From the NCBI GenBank assembly GCA_964631375.1, contig CAZVYQ010000011.1:3051-67050 (forward strand): a stretch of 64,000 bases of DNA. Reading direction: 5' to 3'. Positions within the stretch are counted from its first letter, which is position 1. Every line of letters begins with the position of its first letter. A model generated the notes under the pieces. The model was given only the letters and a program-made list of their open reading frames with translations, made no database searches and was not told where the DNA came from. Position numbers and translations under genes: made by a program. Source of the DNA: JAAYYM01 sp964631375 (lineage in GTDB: Bacteria > Bacillota > Clostridia > Lachnospirales > Lachnospiraceae). Shown in pieces: positions 34,386-43,713 of this stretch.

Positions 34386-35553
34386 AACAAAGAAAAATAC
34401 AGTATCAGTGAGTATTGCACTTTTACTCATGATATTGTTGGTCGGCTGTGATGCCGGTGCAGCTGCGAATGTGGCCGAACCGGCAGTACCTGCTCCGGAG
34501 ACAACAGTTGCTCCAGAGAATGCGGGTGAAACGACAGTGTCGACAGATACAACAGACCCTACTACCGGAAATCTGACAGTCGTTGATGCAACTGACAGGG
34601 TTGTGGAGGAGACTCCGGCAGCAGAACAGCCTGAGGAACCGACTCCGACGCCGGAACCGGAAGAGAACGAAACCGTGATGAAGGATGGCAAGGTAGTTGT
34701 GGATATCATTATGTTCATGGGACAGAGCAATATGTCCGGCTGTGGTGGAAATGCGGCAGAAGCACCTGTTGTTAAGCCGGGAGCTGCCTATGAATTCCGT
34801 GCAATCTCAGATCCGACAAGGCTTTATTCGATCGCGGAGCCTTTTGGAATCAATGAAAATCAGGTTGGTGGTATTGTGGAGTATCCGGGTGGCAAGAAGG
34901 GTTCTCTGGTTTCTGCATTTGCCAACACCTATTATCAAGAAACCGGTGTCCCGATGATTGCGGTATCTGCATCAGCAGGGGCTACGACAACGGAGTACTG
35001 GTCCAGACAGGCGATCATCTATGACTTTGTGGAACGCCATCAGAGGGCAAAGATCTGGCTTGAGGGCAATGATTACTATGTCAGAAACCAATATGTCATC
35101 TGGCTGCAGGGTGAATCAGATGCTGACAAGGGGATTACGGTAGATCAGTATACGCAAAATATGGATAACATCATTCGCCCATTGTTTATCAACGGAATCC
35201 AAAAGGTGTTTATCATCAGACCGGGCAGAACGATTGACAAGAGGGATTATTTTGATCAGGTCATCAAGGCTCAGACAGAAATGTGTAAAAAGAGCGATTA
35301 TTATGCATTGGCTTCTACAATGCTCTCAGGTTTTGGAACAACATACATGGTAGATCAATGGCATTACAATCAAACTGCATTGAATATGCTGGGTGAGGAT
35401 GCGGCAAAGAATGTTGCATACTTTACAAACAATCGCAAGGAATCCTGTATGTATGACTATAAATATCAAAATACCTATATTCCGGAGGGATATGACTATC
35501 CGGAGAATACGGTGGTACAGCCGATTACGATTGAGCCGTATCAGGCTGATTGA
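34372..35553 (+). CDS. Secreted SGNH-family esterase, lipoprotein
   Basis: 393 aa. The N-terminus is a lipoprotein signal: KTKKN, a hydrophobic run SIALLLMILLVGC with the lipobox Cys at about residue 26. A Thr/Glu/Pro-rich linker (about 30-100) leads to an SGNH/carbohydrate-esterase domain: block I FMGQSNMSGCGG, Gly-rich AVSASAGATTTEYW, WLQGESDADKG, and the terminal DQWHYN with the catalytic Asp/His. It resembles sialate-O-acetylesterase and CE6-type enzymes that remove acetyl groups from sugars. The ATG at 34372 overlaps the gtrA end by 14 bp. Likely trims acetyl groups on the wall polymer outside the cell. Confidence 0.85.
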   Translation: MKIAKTKKNTVSVSIALLLMILLVGCDAGAAANVAEPAVPAPETTVAPENAGETTVSTDTTDPTTGNLTVVDATDRVVEETPAAEQPEEPTPTPEPEENETVMKDGKVVVDIIMFMGQSNMSGCGGNAAEAPVVKPGAAYEFRAISDPTRLYSIAEPFGINENQVGGIVEYPGGKKGSLVSAFANTYYQETGVPMIAVSASAGATTTEYWSRQAIIYDFVERHQRAKIWLEGNDYYVRNQYVIWLQGESDADKGITVDQYTQNMDNIIRPLFINGIQKVFIIRPGRTIDKRDYFDQVIKAQTEMCKKSDYYALASTMLSGFGTTYMVDQWHYNQTALNMLGEDAAKNVAYFTNNRKESCMYDYKYQNTYIPEGYDYPENTVVQPITIEPYQAD

Positions 35554-35584
35554 TTCGGGCAGATAACGGATCAGGGGGAATTGT

Positions 35585-36367
35585 ATGAAAGATAAGATTT
35601 TACTGTTCATTCCGGGCTATAATTGTGAGAAGCAGATCATACGCGTCTTGGGACAGCTTGATCAAGAGGTAGTGCGATATTTTGATGAGATCATCATGAT
35701 CAATAACCGCAGTACGGATTGTACAGAGGATGTAGTCAGAGAATTTATCGGAAAGCATCCGTATATTCCGCTCAAACTGTTGCGTAATCAGGACAATTAC
35801 GGACTTGGTGGTTCTCATAAGGTTGCTTTTTCCTATGCAAAGGAACATGGCTTTGATTATGTCGTTGTATTGCATGGAGATGACCAGGGCACGATTACAG
35901 ATATCCTTCCGGCATTGAGAAGGGGTCTGCACAGAAGGCATGATTGTGTATTAGGAGCCAGATTTATGCGTGGTTCGAAATTGACTGGTTATTCAAGCTT
36001 TCGTTGCTTTGGAAATGTGATCTATGATTTCCTGTTTGCAGCGGTGGTGAAAAAGAAGATCTATGATCTTGGCTCAGGCTTAAATATCTACAGTGTCGGG
36101 ATGCTTCAGAATTCCTTTTATGAGAAATTTCCTGACAATCTAATGTTTAATTATTGCATGATATTGGCGAGCCAGTACTATGCACATGATATTTGCTTCT
36201 ATCCGATCTCATGGAGAGAGGACGATCAGGTATCCAATGTTAAGATGGTCAGTCAGGCTTATACGGTATTGAAAATGTTATATGAGTATTGGCACAACCC
36301 TATGGTGATCGAACAGGATTACAGAGATATAAAAAGAGATGAATATAAGGCAGATGTGATTGCATGA
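35585..36367 (+). CDS. GT2 glycosyltransferase, DPM1/GtrB-like
   Basis: 260 aa, about the size of polyprenyl-phosphate sugar synthases. Motifs: LLFIPGYNCEKQIIRVLGQL, MINNRSTDCTEDVV, LRNQDNYGLGGSHKVAFSYA and VVLHGDDQGTITDIL with the acidic metal site, then LGARFMRGSKLTGYSSFRCFG. It lacks the C-terminal membrane pair of GtrB, so it is peripheral. With GtrA and the GT87-like protein it would make a lipid-linked sugar used outside the membrane. Its stop overlaps the next start by 4 bp. Confidence 0.85.
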   Translation: MKDKILLFIPGYNCEKQIIRVLGQLDQEVVRYFDEIIMINNRSTDCTEDVVREFIGKHPYIPLKLLRNQDNYGLGGSHKVAFSYAKEHGFDYVVVLHGDDQGTITDILPALRRGLHRRHDCVLGARFMRGSKLTGYSSFRCFGNVIYDFLFAAVVKKKIYDLGSGLNIYSVGMLQNSFYEKFPDNLMFNYCMILASQYYAHDICFYPISWREDDQVSNVKMVSQAYTVLKMLYEYWHNPMVIEQDYRDIKRDEYKADVIA

Positions 36368-37152
36368 AAATGATGATTCTTTGGATGCTCCCTTTGTCGA
36401 TAATTGGCTTCTTTGCGGTGCATCTTGCAAAAATGATGAGACTCTATTTGGTCTTGTTGGAACAGAAAATTGAATTTCGAAGATTTGTGCTGATGTATCT
36501 GAAAACGACCTTTGTCAATCTGGTGATTCCGTTTAAGCTGGGAGAAATATATAGGATATTCTGTTTTTCCAGAGAAACGAAGGTGTTTCAGATAGGTCTG
36601 TTCAGTGTCATCGTTGACCGCTTTTTTGATACCGTAGCATTATTGGTGATCTTACTTCCGTTTGAAGTGATGATTACAGGACATGTTACGTGGGTTACGG
36701 TTGCCCTGACAGCGGCCGCTGTACTTGCAATCTTTTTGTTTGTTGTATTTCCGGGGATTTATACATATCTGAATCGCTATATTATCATGAATAAAACATC
36801 CTCACGCTCCATGGCTGTCCTGAAGGGATTGGAACGTTCCAGAACCTGGTATGATTATGTCAGAAATCTGGTTTCCGGAAGATATGCATTGATCATATTG
36901 CTTTCCTGTGCTGCATGGGTGATTGAGGTTGGAGTTTTGTGGTGTCTCGCTGCCTTGTTTGAACTGCCGTTTGGTGTGAAGGCCTTTTCGAATTATATTG
37001 CTGCGATTTTTCTGTCAGGTTCTTCTGAACTGTTGACGACCTATACCTGGATTGGTGCAACAGTTATGGGAGTGTTGACAATTACAGGTTATCTTATTAT
37101 GTTTGCCAGAAGAAAACATACAGGAAGTCAGAAAGGAAACAGTCGGTCATAG
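36364..37152 (+). CDS. LPG-synthase-type membrane protein (UPF0104)
   Basis: 262 aa with six or seven membrane segments. TTFVNLVIPFKLGEIYRIFC followed by SVIVDRFFDTVALLVILL is the signature of the lysylphosphatidylglycerol synthase membrane domain family (UPF0104/AglD-like). The catalytic soluble domain of MprF is absent, so it may be a flippase or a polyprenyl-sugar transfer partner. ATGA overlap with the preceding GT2 supports a joint role. Confidence 0.78.
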   Translation: MKMMILWMLPLSIIGFFAVHLAKMMRLYLVLLEQKIEFRRFVLMYLKTTFVNLVIPFKLGEIYRIFCFSRETKVFQIGLFSVIVDRFFDTVALLVILLPFEVMITGHVTWVTVALTAAAVLAIFLFVVFPGIYTYLNRYIIMNKTSSRSMAVLKGLERSRTWYDYVRNLVSGRYALIILLSCAAWVIEVGVLWCLAALFELPFGVKAFSNYIAAIFLSGSSELLTTYTWIGATVMGVLTITGYLIMFARRKHTGSQKGNSRS

Positions 37153-37165
37153 ACGGGGTGGATCA

Positions 37166-38635
37166 ATGAAGAATATAATAGCCATATATGATGACAGTAT
37201 CAGACCGGATCAGGACATCCGCTGTATTACGGGTGAAAAGACCTTTGGAGATACGATATTTAAGAGAGTGACACTGAAGGAACGCATGGGAAGAAGTATT
37301 TGTGGTCTTCCGGGTGTGATGAAATTCTGCGTATATAAGAATACGGAGGAACTCAATAAAATCCTGACAGGCTCTACGGCTGAAGCTGGTTCCTGTGTAG
37401 TGCTTCATTTATTTTCAAATTTTGGTCTGAAGGATCAGGAGGCATTGAAGGTACTCATAGAGAAAGCGGGCTTTATCAATGAGAATTACCTGATAGAATG
37501 TGATGGCAGACAGGCAGGAGCAATCTTTTCGAGTTACATGAGTTATCGCACGTTTTGTGAGCAGTCAGTAGCTGCAGATGATCCGAACTGGTTCAAGAAT
37601 GCACTGAATGCTTCCGGCTATGAGAAAGTGATGACAGAAGCGTTTTTGGATCTGTCAGACATTCACTGCTTCAGACAGTTCATTACAGGAGGCTTTGAGG
37701 CACGATTTTTCAATATGCTTGCCGGAGATTCTTATACAGTTACAAAACAGTCCGTCAACAAGGAAAAATTGAAAAAGGAATATGATTATTATCACTATCT
37801 CCCCGAAGATATGAAGATGTGGTATGTCAGACCCTTTCAGTATGAAGAGGATGATACAAGTGCTTCCTATCGGATGGAACGGTATCATATGACAGACATC
37901 GCGATCCGCTATGTACATGGTGCGATCAGCATAGAGGAGTTTCGTGATATTTTGGACAAGCTGTTCTATTTTCTCATGCACAGGACAGAAAAGGAAGTAT
38001 CCGATGAAGTGTATCGTGCACAGGCACAGGCATTGTATCTGGATAAGGTGGATCAAAGAATTGCAGAATTGAAGAAACTGCCGGCGTTTGAAAGACTGGA
38101 TGGACTCATCAGGACGGGAACTGCATTTTCCGGAATTGACGCTGTGATTGAATGGTATCATTGTATCTATCATAAAATTACGGATCAAAAGACATTCCGG
38201 AATGTACTGGTAGTGGGGCATGGTGATCTCTGCTTCTCAAATATTCTGTATAATCAGGATGCTTCATTGTTAAAATTGATTGATCCAAGAGGTGCTTCTT
38301 CTGAGGATGATCTGTACATGAATCCTTATTATGATATGGCAAAACTGTCTCATTCTATCTGTGGCTCCTATGATTACTTTAACAGCGATCTGTTTGAGAT
38401 CAGGCTGGAGGACGATATGCATTTTAGACTGGCAGTCATGGGTGAGCCTGAACGGGAACAATATCGTGCCGTATTTATGGAGTATTTGACAGCCAATCGG
38501 ATTGATGTATCTTTGATCAGACTGTATGAAGCATCACTGTTTTTGTCAATGCTTCCGCTGCACATTGATCGGGAGAAGAAGGTATTTGCTTTTATTTTGA
38601 ATGCAATTGATATATTAAAGGAGATTACGGACTGA
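37166..38635 (+). CDS. APH-fold kinase-like protein
   Basis: 489 aa, cytoplasmic. The C-terminal half carries the small-molecule kinase motifs of the aminoglycoside/choline kinase fold: VVGHGDLCFSNILYN (about residue 350, catalytic Asp and metal-binding Asn) and LLKLIDPRGA (the DFG-like site), then YYDMAKLSHSI. The N-terminal ~200 residues are not recognised. The ATG at 37166 follows GGGGTGG by about 5 bp. It overlaps a HAD phosphatase gene by 1 bp and a nucleotidyltransferase follows. Together they suggest phosphorylation and nucleotide activation of an alcohol, sugar or amino-alcohol group (choline-like by analogy to Lic genes). Confidence 0.72.
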   Translation: MKNIIAIYDDSIRPDQDIRCITGEKTFGDTIFKRVTLKERMGRSICGLPGVMKFCVYKNTEELNKILTGSTAEAGSCVVLHLFSNFGLKDQEALKVLIEKAGFINENYLIECDGRQAGAIFSSYMSYRTFCEQSVAADDPNWFKNALNASGYEKVMTEAFLDLSDIHCFRQFITGGFEARFFNMLAGDSYTVTKQSVNKEKLKKEYDYYHYLPEDMKMWYVRPFQYEEDDTSASYRMERYHMTDIAIRYVHGAISIEEFRDILDKLFYFLMHRTEKEVSDEVYRAQAQALYLDKVDQRIAELKKLPAFERLDGLIRTGTAFSGIDAVIEWYHCIYHKITDQKTFRNVLVVGHGDLCFSNILYNQDASLLKLIDPRGASSEDDLYMNPYYDMAKLSHSICGSYDYFNSDLFEIRLEDDMHFRLAVMGEPEREQYRAVFMEYLTANRIDVSLIRLYEASLFLSMLPLHIDREKKVFAFILNAIDILKEITD

Positions 38636-39030
38636 TGGAATACGAAGGGATGAGCTTCATATTTGATGTAGACGGAACACTTTGCCCGATCAAGCAAAAG
38701 GATGAGGAATATGCAGATCTGGTTCCCTATACAGCGATGGTAGAAAAGCTTCGTGAGTATAAGAATGGCGGAGCCAAGATCATTCTCTTTACCTCGCGTA
38801 ACATGAACAGTTATCATGGAAATATCGGACTGATCAATGCCAATACCGCCAAAGTCATGACAGCCTGGCTGGATCGGTGGGAGATACCCTATGACGAGAT
38901 CATCTATGGAAAACCGTGGCCGGGTCACAAAGGATTCTATGTGGATGACCGAACGATCAGGCCGGATGAGTTTCTGACGAAGAGTGTTGAAGAATTGGAT
39001 GAGATATGCAGAAAGAGCAGGTGTGAATAG
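38635..39030 (+). CDS. HAD-family phosphatase (capsule biosynthesis type)
   Basis: 131 aa. FIFDVDGTLCPIKQKDEEY carries the nucleophilic Asp pair (DxDGT), LFTSRNM the second motif, and GFYVDDRTIRPDEF the final acidic motif. Short single-domain HADs of this type occur in capsule and surface-polysaccharide clusters. TGATG: the ATG overlaps the upstream stop by 1 bp. It likely removes a phosphate from an intermediate made by the neighbouring kinase. Confidence 0.85.
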   Translation: MEYEGMSFIFDVDGTLCPIKQKDEEYADLVPYTAMVEKLREYKNGGAKIILFTSRNMNSYHGNIGLINANTAKVMTAWLDRWEIPYDEIIYGKPWPGHKGFYVDDRTIRPDEFLTKSVEELDEICRKSRCE

Positions 39031-39760
39031 TAACGTGACAATAGTGATTACGATGGCAGGGCTGGGTTCCAGGTTTCGCAATGCCGGCTATACAGTACCA
39101 AAATACATGATAGAAGCTCGCCAAAAGACTTTGTTTGAATGGTCAATGGAGAGTCTGGCAGGATTTGCGGATGAGGATAATCTATATGTGTTTATCGTCA
39201 GACGTGAGGATCAGGCCGAGCCGTTTATTACTGAGACATGCAGACAGATGGGGATCTGCCGGATTCAGGTGATCGAGATCGATGCCCCAACAGACGGACA
39301 GGCAACAACAGCCATGCTTGCCAATACTGTCTGGGATCCCAAGTCAGCATTGTTGATCTATAACATTGATACATATGTAGAAGCAGGAGAAATGAATGAG
39401 AATCAGCTGTCGGGAGACGGTTTTATTCCGTGCTTTGGGGCAGAGGGTGACCATTGGAGCTTTGTCAGGCTGGACGAATCAGGCAATGCCTGTGAGGTAA
39501 GAGAGAAACAGAGAATATCTGATCATTGTACATTGGGTGCATATTATTTTCGAAGCTGTGCACTTTATGAGCAATTATATCGAGAGTATTATTCGCTTGA
39601 TTGCAATTTGGAAAAAGGGGAAAAATATGTAGCACCGTTATATAATTATCTGATCTCAAAGGGTGGAACGGTTTTGATTTCTACTGTGGATCGGGATAAG
39701 GTTCATGTACTAGGGACTCCGGAAGAATTGCAGGTATTCATCGATGAAGGCGAAAGTTAA
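39023..39760 (+). CDS. Sugar or alcohol nucleotidyltransferase
   Basis: About 245 aa. The N-terminus IVITMAGLGSRFRNAGYTVP, then KYMIEARQKTLFEWSM, is a GT-A-fold NTP transferase of the RfbA/LicC kind, with the metal-binding Asp region LLIYNIDTYVEAGEM. No ATG fits the family start; GTG at 39023, overlapping the previous stop, or GTG at 39035 are candidates, so the true start is uncertain. It forms a unit with the kinase and HAD genes and would activate the phosphorylated group as an NDP derivative. Confidence 0.82.
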   Translation: MNSNVTIVITMAGLGSRFRNAGYTVPKYMIEARQKTLFEWSMESLAGFADEDNLYVFIVRREDQAEPFITETCRQMGICRIQVIEIDAPTDGQATTAMLANTVWDPKSALLIYNIDTYVEAGEMNENQLSGDGFIPCFGAEGDHWSFVRLDESGNACEVREKQRISDHCTLGAYYFRSCALYEQLYREYYSLDCNLEKGEKYVAPLYNYLISKGGTVLISTVDRDKVHVLGTPEELQVFIDEGES

Positions 39761-41213
39761 CTCAAGATTTAACAAACAGAATATGGAACGTGGATTCAGA
39801 TACCTACAGCGAAATGGATTATCTGCGGCATTGTTTAAAGCATCTGAAAGACTGTCTCGAGATGAAGCTGAGGCGGACTATGAGACTTGGCTTTTGGAAC
39901 ATCAGCCTGATGATCAGATGTTGCAGGAGCAGCGAAAGACAGTTTTCAAGAACCGTTACAAGATCAGTATTCTGGTACCGGCATATGAAAGTTCACCCAT
40001 TTTCCTGCGTGAATTGATCGAATCGGTGATCCGGCAGAGTTATACAGAGTGGGAGCTATGTATAGCCGACGGATCTACATCAGATGTGGTGAAAAACTGC
40101 GTTATGGATCTGATCGGAAAGCATGGAGCAGTGATCGGATGTAATCGTATCAAATATCAGAAGCTGGACAAGAATTATGGGATTTCGGTCAATTCTAATA
40201 AGGCATTGGAGATGGCAACCGGGGATTATGTAGGTTTGCTGGATCATGACGATCTGCTGACTCCTGATGCACTCTATGAGGTGGTCAGTGTGCTGCAGTC
40301 CGGAATCTGTGAGGAAGGACGTGTGACTCACAATACGATACGGGCTGTCTATTCCGATGAGGATAAGGTAGATGGAACCACCGGAAGGCATTTTGATCAT
40401 CATATAAAACCGGAATTTAATCTGGATTTGTTACGTACAAATAACTATATATGTCATTTTTTTGTAGTCGATAGCGCGATTGCAAAGAAGTCAGGCGGAT
40501 TTCGAACAGAATTTAACGGTGCACAGGATCATGATTTTATACTGAGATGTGTAGAGAATGCCCCCAAAGACAGTGTATGTCATATACCAAAGGTGTTGTA
40601 TCACTGGCGGGCTCATGAGTATTCCACGGCAGATCACCCAGAGAGTAAGATGTATGCCTATGATGCCGGAAAGCGTGCTGTGGAAGCACATCTGGAGCGT
40701 ATGCTCATCAATGCACAGGTATTATATACACCACACCTTGGCTTTTTCAGAATCAAGTATGCTCCGTTGAATGCAGAAGTAGCCGTGATGTCCAAGAGTG
40801 AGTGGGATGTGGTGAAAATGAGCGATCTCAGTGGGATAGAAGAAGAGTATATCATGGTACTCAATGATAATCTGCATCCTGTTACATCAAAATGGAAACA
40901 GGAATTGCTGGGATTGTTTGCACGAGATGATGTGGGTGCTGCAGCGGGAAAGATACTGGATAAAAAGAACCGCATCGAGAGTGCGGGGTATTCCAGAAAT
41001 GAAGAAGGAAAACTGACTGCAAATTTTAAGGGATTGAACAGGCATTATTCGGGATATATGCACAGAGCCAATCTGCAACAGGCGGTAGATGGTCTGCCGC
41101 TCGACTGTATGATGATTCGAAAGCAGGCGTTGATCAAGAGCAAAAACGGACTGGCAATGTCCAAGGAATATGTTGCAGTGTATGATCCATATGCAGTATT
41201 TAAGCGTAAGTAA
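39744..41213 (+). CDS. GT2 glycosyltransferase
   Basis: 489 aa. The GT2 domain lies at about residues 70-330: ISILVPAYESSPIFLRELIE, WELCIADGSTSDV, VGLLDHDDLLTPDALYEV with the metal-binding acidic motif, VYSDEDKVDG, and AQDHDFILRCVE. Residues 340-489 look like the shortened remains of a second GT2 domain (EYIMVLNDNLHPVTSKWKQE, DDVGAAAGKILDKKN). It is a paralogue of domain 1 of the enzyme at 28916. The start overlaps the nucleotidyltransferase by 17 bp. It may add the group activated by the preceding trio, or a sugar. Confidence 0.83.
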   Translation: MKAKVNSRFNKQNMERGFRYLQRNGLSAALFKASERLSRDEAEADYETWLLEHQPDDQMLQEQRKTVFKNRYKISILVPAYESSPIFLRELIESVIRQSYTEWELCIADGSTSDVVKNCVMDLIGKHGAVIGCNRIKYQKLDKNYGISVNSNKALEMATGDYVGLLDHDDLLTPDALYEVVSVLQSGICEEGRVTHNTIRAVYSDEDKVDGTTGRHFDHHIKPEFNLDLLRTNNYICHFFVVDSAIAKKSGGFRTEFNGAQDHDFILRCVENAPKDSVCHIPKVLYHWRAHEYSTADHPESKMYAYDAGKRAVEAHLERMLINAQVLYTPHLGFFRIKYAPLNAEVAVMSKSEWDVVKMSDLSGIEEEYIMVLNDNLHPVTSKWKQELLGLFARDDVGAAAGKILDKKNRIESAGYSRNEEGKLTANFKGLNRHYSGYMHRANLQQAVDGLPLDCMMIRKQALIKSKNGLAMSKEYVAVYDPYAVFKRK

Positions 41214-41246
41214 GACATAATCAGGAAAACAGATGGGATCGAGACG

Positions 41247-42209
41247 ATGGAAAAAGGAAAAGTGACCGTAATCATACCAAACTACAATGGAATGCCTTAT
41301 TACAAGAAGTGTCTGGATTCCCTGCGTAAACAGACCTTTGAGGATTTTTGTGTGATCGTGGTAGATAATGCCTCAGAGGATGGGAGTGCGGATCTGATCA
41401 GTGAACAATATCCGGAGGTCAGGCTGATCAGGCTTTCGCAGAATTTTGGCTTTTCACATGCGGTGAATGAAGGAATCAAGCTGGCGGATACAGAATACAT
41501 CGTTTTATTAAATAATGATACAGAGGCAACGGATCGTTTTATAGAAGAACTGGTGCATGCAATTGACGGCAAGGAGGACGTGTTCTCAGTAGCGGCAAAA
41601 ATGCTTCAGATGGCACATCCGGACAGAATAGATGGTGCAGGTGATCTATACTGTGCATTGGGATGGGCATTTGCTCTTGGAAAAGGAAGAAGTAAAAAGT
41701 ATTACAGTAAGGAAAGAGCGGTTTTTTCTGCCTGTGCGGGAGCTGCGATTTACCGTAGGGCAATATTTGAGGCAATCGGATATTTTGATGAATTTCACTT
41801 TGCTTATTTGGAGGACGTAGACGTAGGATATCGTGCAAGGATCATGGGATATCGCAACCTTTATACCCCCAATGCAGTGGTATATCATGTGGGAAGTGGT
41901 TTTTCGGGCTCCCGTTATAATTCCTTTAAAATCCGTCTGGCCGCCAGAAACAGTTGGTATGTGGTATACAAAAACATGCCGTTTTGGCAAATTATTATCA
42001 ATCTGCCATTTCTATTGATCGGCTTTGGAGTGAAGGCATTATTCTTCATATGCAAAGGGTATGGCAGGGAGTATCTGTCAGGTATGAAACGAGGCTATCT
42101 GATGTGTACACAAGGAAGAAAATACCCGTATTCCAGTCGCTTTTTTAAGAATTATGTGAATATACAGTTGGAACTTTGGTGGAATATGGTACGTAGACTT
42201 TGCGGATAA
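41247..42209 (+). CDS. GT2 glycosyltransferase, rhamnosyltransferase-like
   Basis: 320 aa. VTVIIPNYNGMPYYKKCLDS, VIVVDNASEDGSADLI, YIVLLNNDTEATDRFIEELV and ACAGAAIYRRAIFEAIGYFD followed by YLEDVDVGYRARIMGYRNLY are typical of WbbL-like rhamnosyltransferases. A C-terminal hydrophobic stretch (about 250-275) suggests membrane contact. Last gene of the operon that starts at 16759; a new promoter lies at 42237. Confidence 0.88.
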   Translation: MEKGKVTVIIPNYNGMPYYKKCLDSLRKQTFEDFCVIVVDNASEDGSADLISEQYPEVRLIRLSQNFGFSHAVNEGIKLADTEYIVLLNNDTEATDRFIEELVHAIDGKEDVFSVAAKMLQMAHPDRIDGAGDLYCALGWAFALGKGRSKKYYSKERAVFSACAGAAIYRRAIFEAIGYFDEFHFAYLEDVDVGYRARIMGYRNLYTPNAVVYHVGSGFSGSRYNSFKIRLAARNSWYVVYKNMPFWQIIINLPFLLIGFGVKALFFICKGYGREYLSGMKRGYLMCTQGRKYPYSSRFFKNYVNIQLELWWNMVRRLCG

Positions 42210-42236
42210 ATTTAATAAAAATTTAATCTGTATGAG

Positions 42237-42265
42237 TTGCCCTTTGCACTAAATTATTGTAATAT
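42237..42265 (+). promoter_or_regulatory. Promoter of the sugar transferase-LCP-glmS unit
   Basis: TTGCCC (42237-42242), 17-bp spacer, TAATAT (42260-42265), in the 90-bp gap after the long operon. Transcription would start near 42272, before the TTG start at 42301. Confidence 0.55.
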
Positions 42266-42300
42266 AGAGCGATGGGCAGACTTTTTAAAGGGTGACCGTT

Positions 42301-43695
42301 TTGATAAAAGATAATCAGCGAATGTTTAATCGACTACATGTCGTGATTGATGGAATCGTCATAGCGATATCCTACCTTCTTGCATGGTATCTGCAGTTTG
42401 AGATCTTTCACGGGGATAAAGGGCTTCCGGCTAGTACGTATTTTGGAGCACTTTATTTTGTTGTTCCCGGATACTTGTTTTTGTATTATAAATTTGACCT
42501 ATACAGCTCCAAGCGGGCATCAGGACGTAAAAGAGAATTGTTTAATATTGTGAAGGCCAATACTCTGGGACTAACGATGTTTATCGTGGTTTTGTATGTC
42601 ATCAGACAGTCACATTTCTCTCGATTCATGTTCTTCTATTTCTGGTCGATCAATGTTTTTACAGAGACTCTTGTCCGCAACATCATTCGTTATGTATTAC
42701 GATACATCAGAAGACGGGGCTTTAACCTGAAATATGTCCTGTTGGTTGGTTATTCGAAGTCGGCAGAGGCGTATATCAACAGAATCCGTCTAAATCCCCA
42801 ATGGGGTTATGTTGTCAGAGGTATTCTGGATGATCATATGGAAAGCGGCACGATGTACAAGGGAGTCAAGGTACTGGGACGCATAGATAATCTGTTTGTC
42901 ATACTGCCGGAGAATAAACTGGACGAGATCGCAATCACTCTGAGCCTGCAGGAATACAGCAGGTTGGAGGAGATCGTTGCACTGTGTGAGAAATCAGGTG
43001 TGCATACCAAGTTCATTCCGGATTATAACGGAGTAATACCGAACAGACCGTATACTGAGGACTTGCAGGGGCTTCCGATCATTAACATCCGTCATGTTCC
43101 GCTCAGCAACACGTGGAGTATGTTGGCCAAGAGGATGGTGGATATCGTCGGATCGATCTGCGGCATTATTGTGTTCTCACCGATTATGCTGATTGTGTCC
43201 ATATTAATCAAACTGACATCGCAGGGGCCGATTATTTTTGCTCAGGAGCGTGTCGGATTACACAACAAGCCCTATCAGATGTATAAGTTTCGAACCATGT
43301 TTCTTCAGAGTGAGGCGATAGAAGAAAAAGCCTGGACAGTCAAAAATGATCCACGTGTCACAAAGGTTGGCAGGATCCTGCGACGGACAAGCATGGATGA
43401 ATTGCCTCAGTTGTTTAATATTTTAGCAGGTAAGATGAGTCTGGTAGGTCCGAGGCCTGAAAGACCGTATTTTGTTGAACAGTTCAAGGAGGAGATTCCA
43501 CGTTATATGATCAAGCATCAGGTCAGACCAGGTCTGACAGGCTGGGCACAGATCAACGGGCTACGCGGAGATACCTCTATTGAAAAAAGAGTCGAATATG
43601 ATTTATACTATATAGAGCATTGGACAATGGGATTAGATATTAAGATTATGTTTTTAACCATATTCCGTGGTTTCATTAATAAAAACGCATATTGA
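42301..43695 (+). CDS. Undecaprenyl-phosphate sugar phosphotransferase
   Basis: Priming enzyme that moves a sugar-1-phosphate onto undecaprenyl phosphate, starting the polymer at the inner membrane face. 464 aa of the WcaJ/CpsE type: four to five N-terminal membrane segments, a nucleotide-binding-like middle, and the C-terminal transferase domain: AKRMVDIVGSICGIIVFSP, FAQERVGLHNKPYQMYKFRTM, LRRTSMDELPQLFNIL, VGPRPERPYF and VRPGLTGWAQINGLRGDT. The TTG at 42301 has AAGGG upstream at suitable distance; GTG 42292 overlaps that site and ATG 42322 is another option. Sugar specificity is unknown. Confidence 0.92.
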   Translation: MIKDNQRMFNRLHVVIDGIVIAISYLLAWYLQFEIFHGDKGLPASTYFGALYFVVPGYLFLYYKFDLYSSKRASGRKRELFNIVKANTLGLTMFIVVLYVIRQSHFSRFMFFYFWSINVFTETLVRNIIRYVLRYIRRRGFNLKYVLLVGYSKSAEAYINRIRLNPQWGYVVRGILDDHMESGTMYKGVKVLGRIDNLFVILPENKLDEIAITLSLQEYSRLEEIVALCEKSGVHTKFIPDYNGVIPNRPYTEDLQGLPIINIRHVPLSNTWSMLAKRMVDIVGSICGIIVFSPIMLIVSILIKLTSQGPIIFAQERVGLHNKPYQMYKFRTMFLQSEAIEEKAWTVKNDPRVTKVGRILRRTSMDELPQLFNILAGKMSLVGPRPERPYFVEQFKEEIPRYMIKHQVRPGLTGWAQINGLRGDTSIEKRVEYDLYYIEHWTMGLDIKIMFLTIFRGFINKNAY

Positions 43696-43713
43696 TTGAG
43701 AGGAATTTTTGAA

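Noticed and set aside
38374..39081. 235-aa open frame on the minus strand
   Set aside because: Antisense to three overlapping genes with clear kinase, HAD and nucleotidyltransferase motifs.
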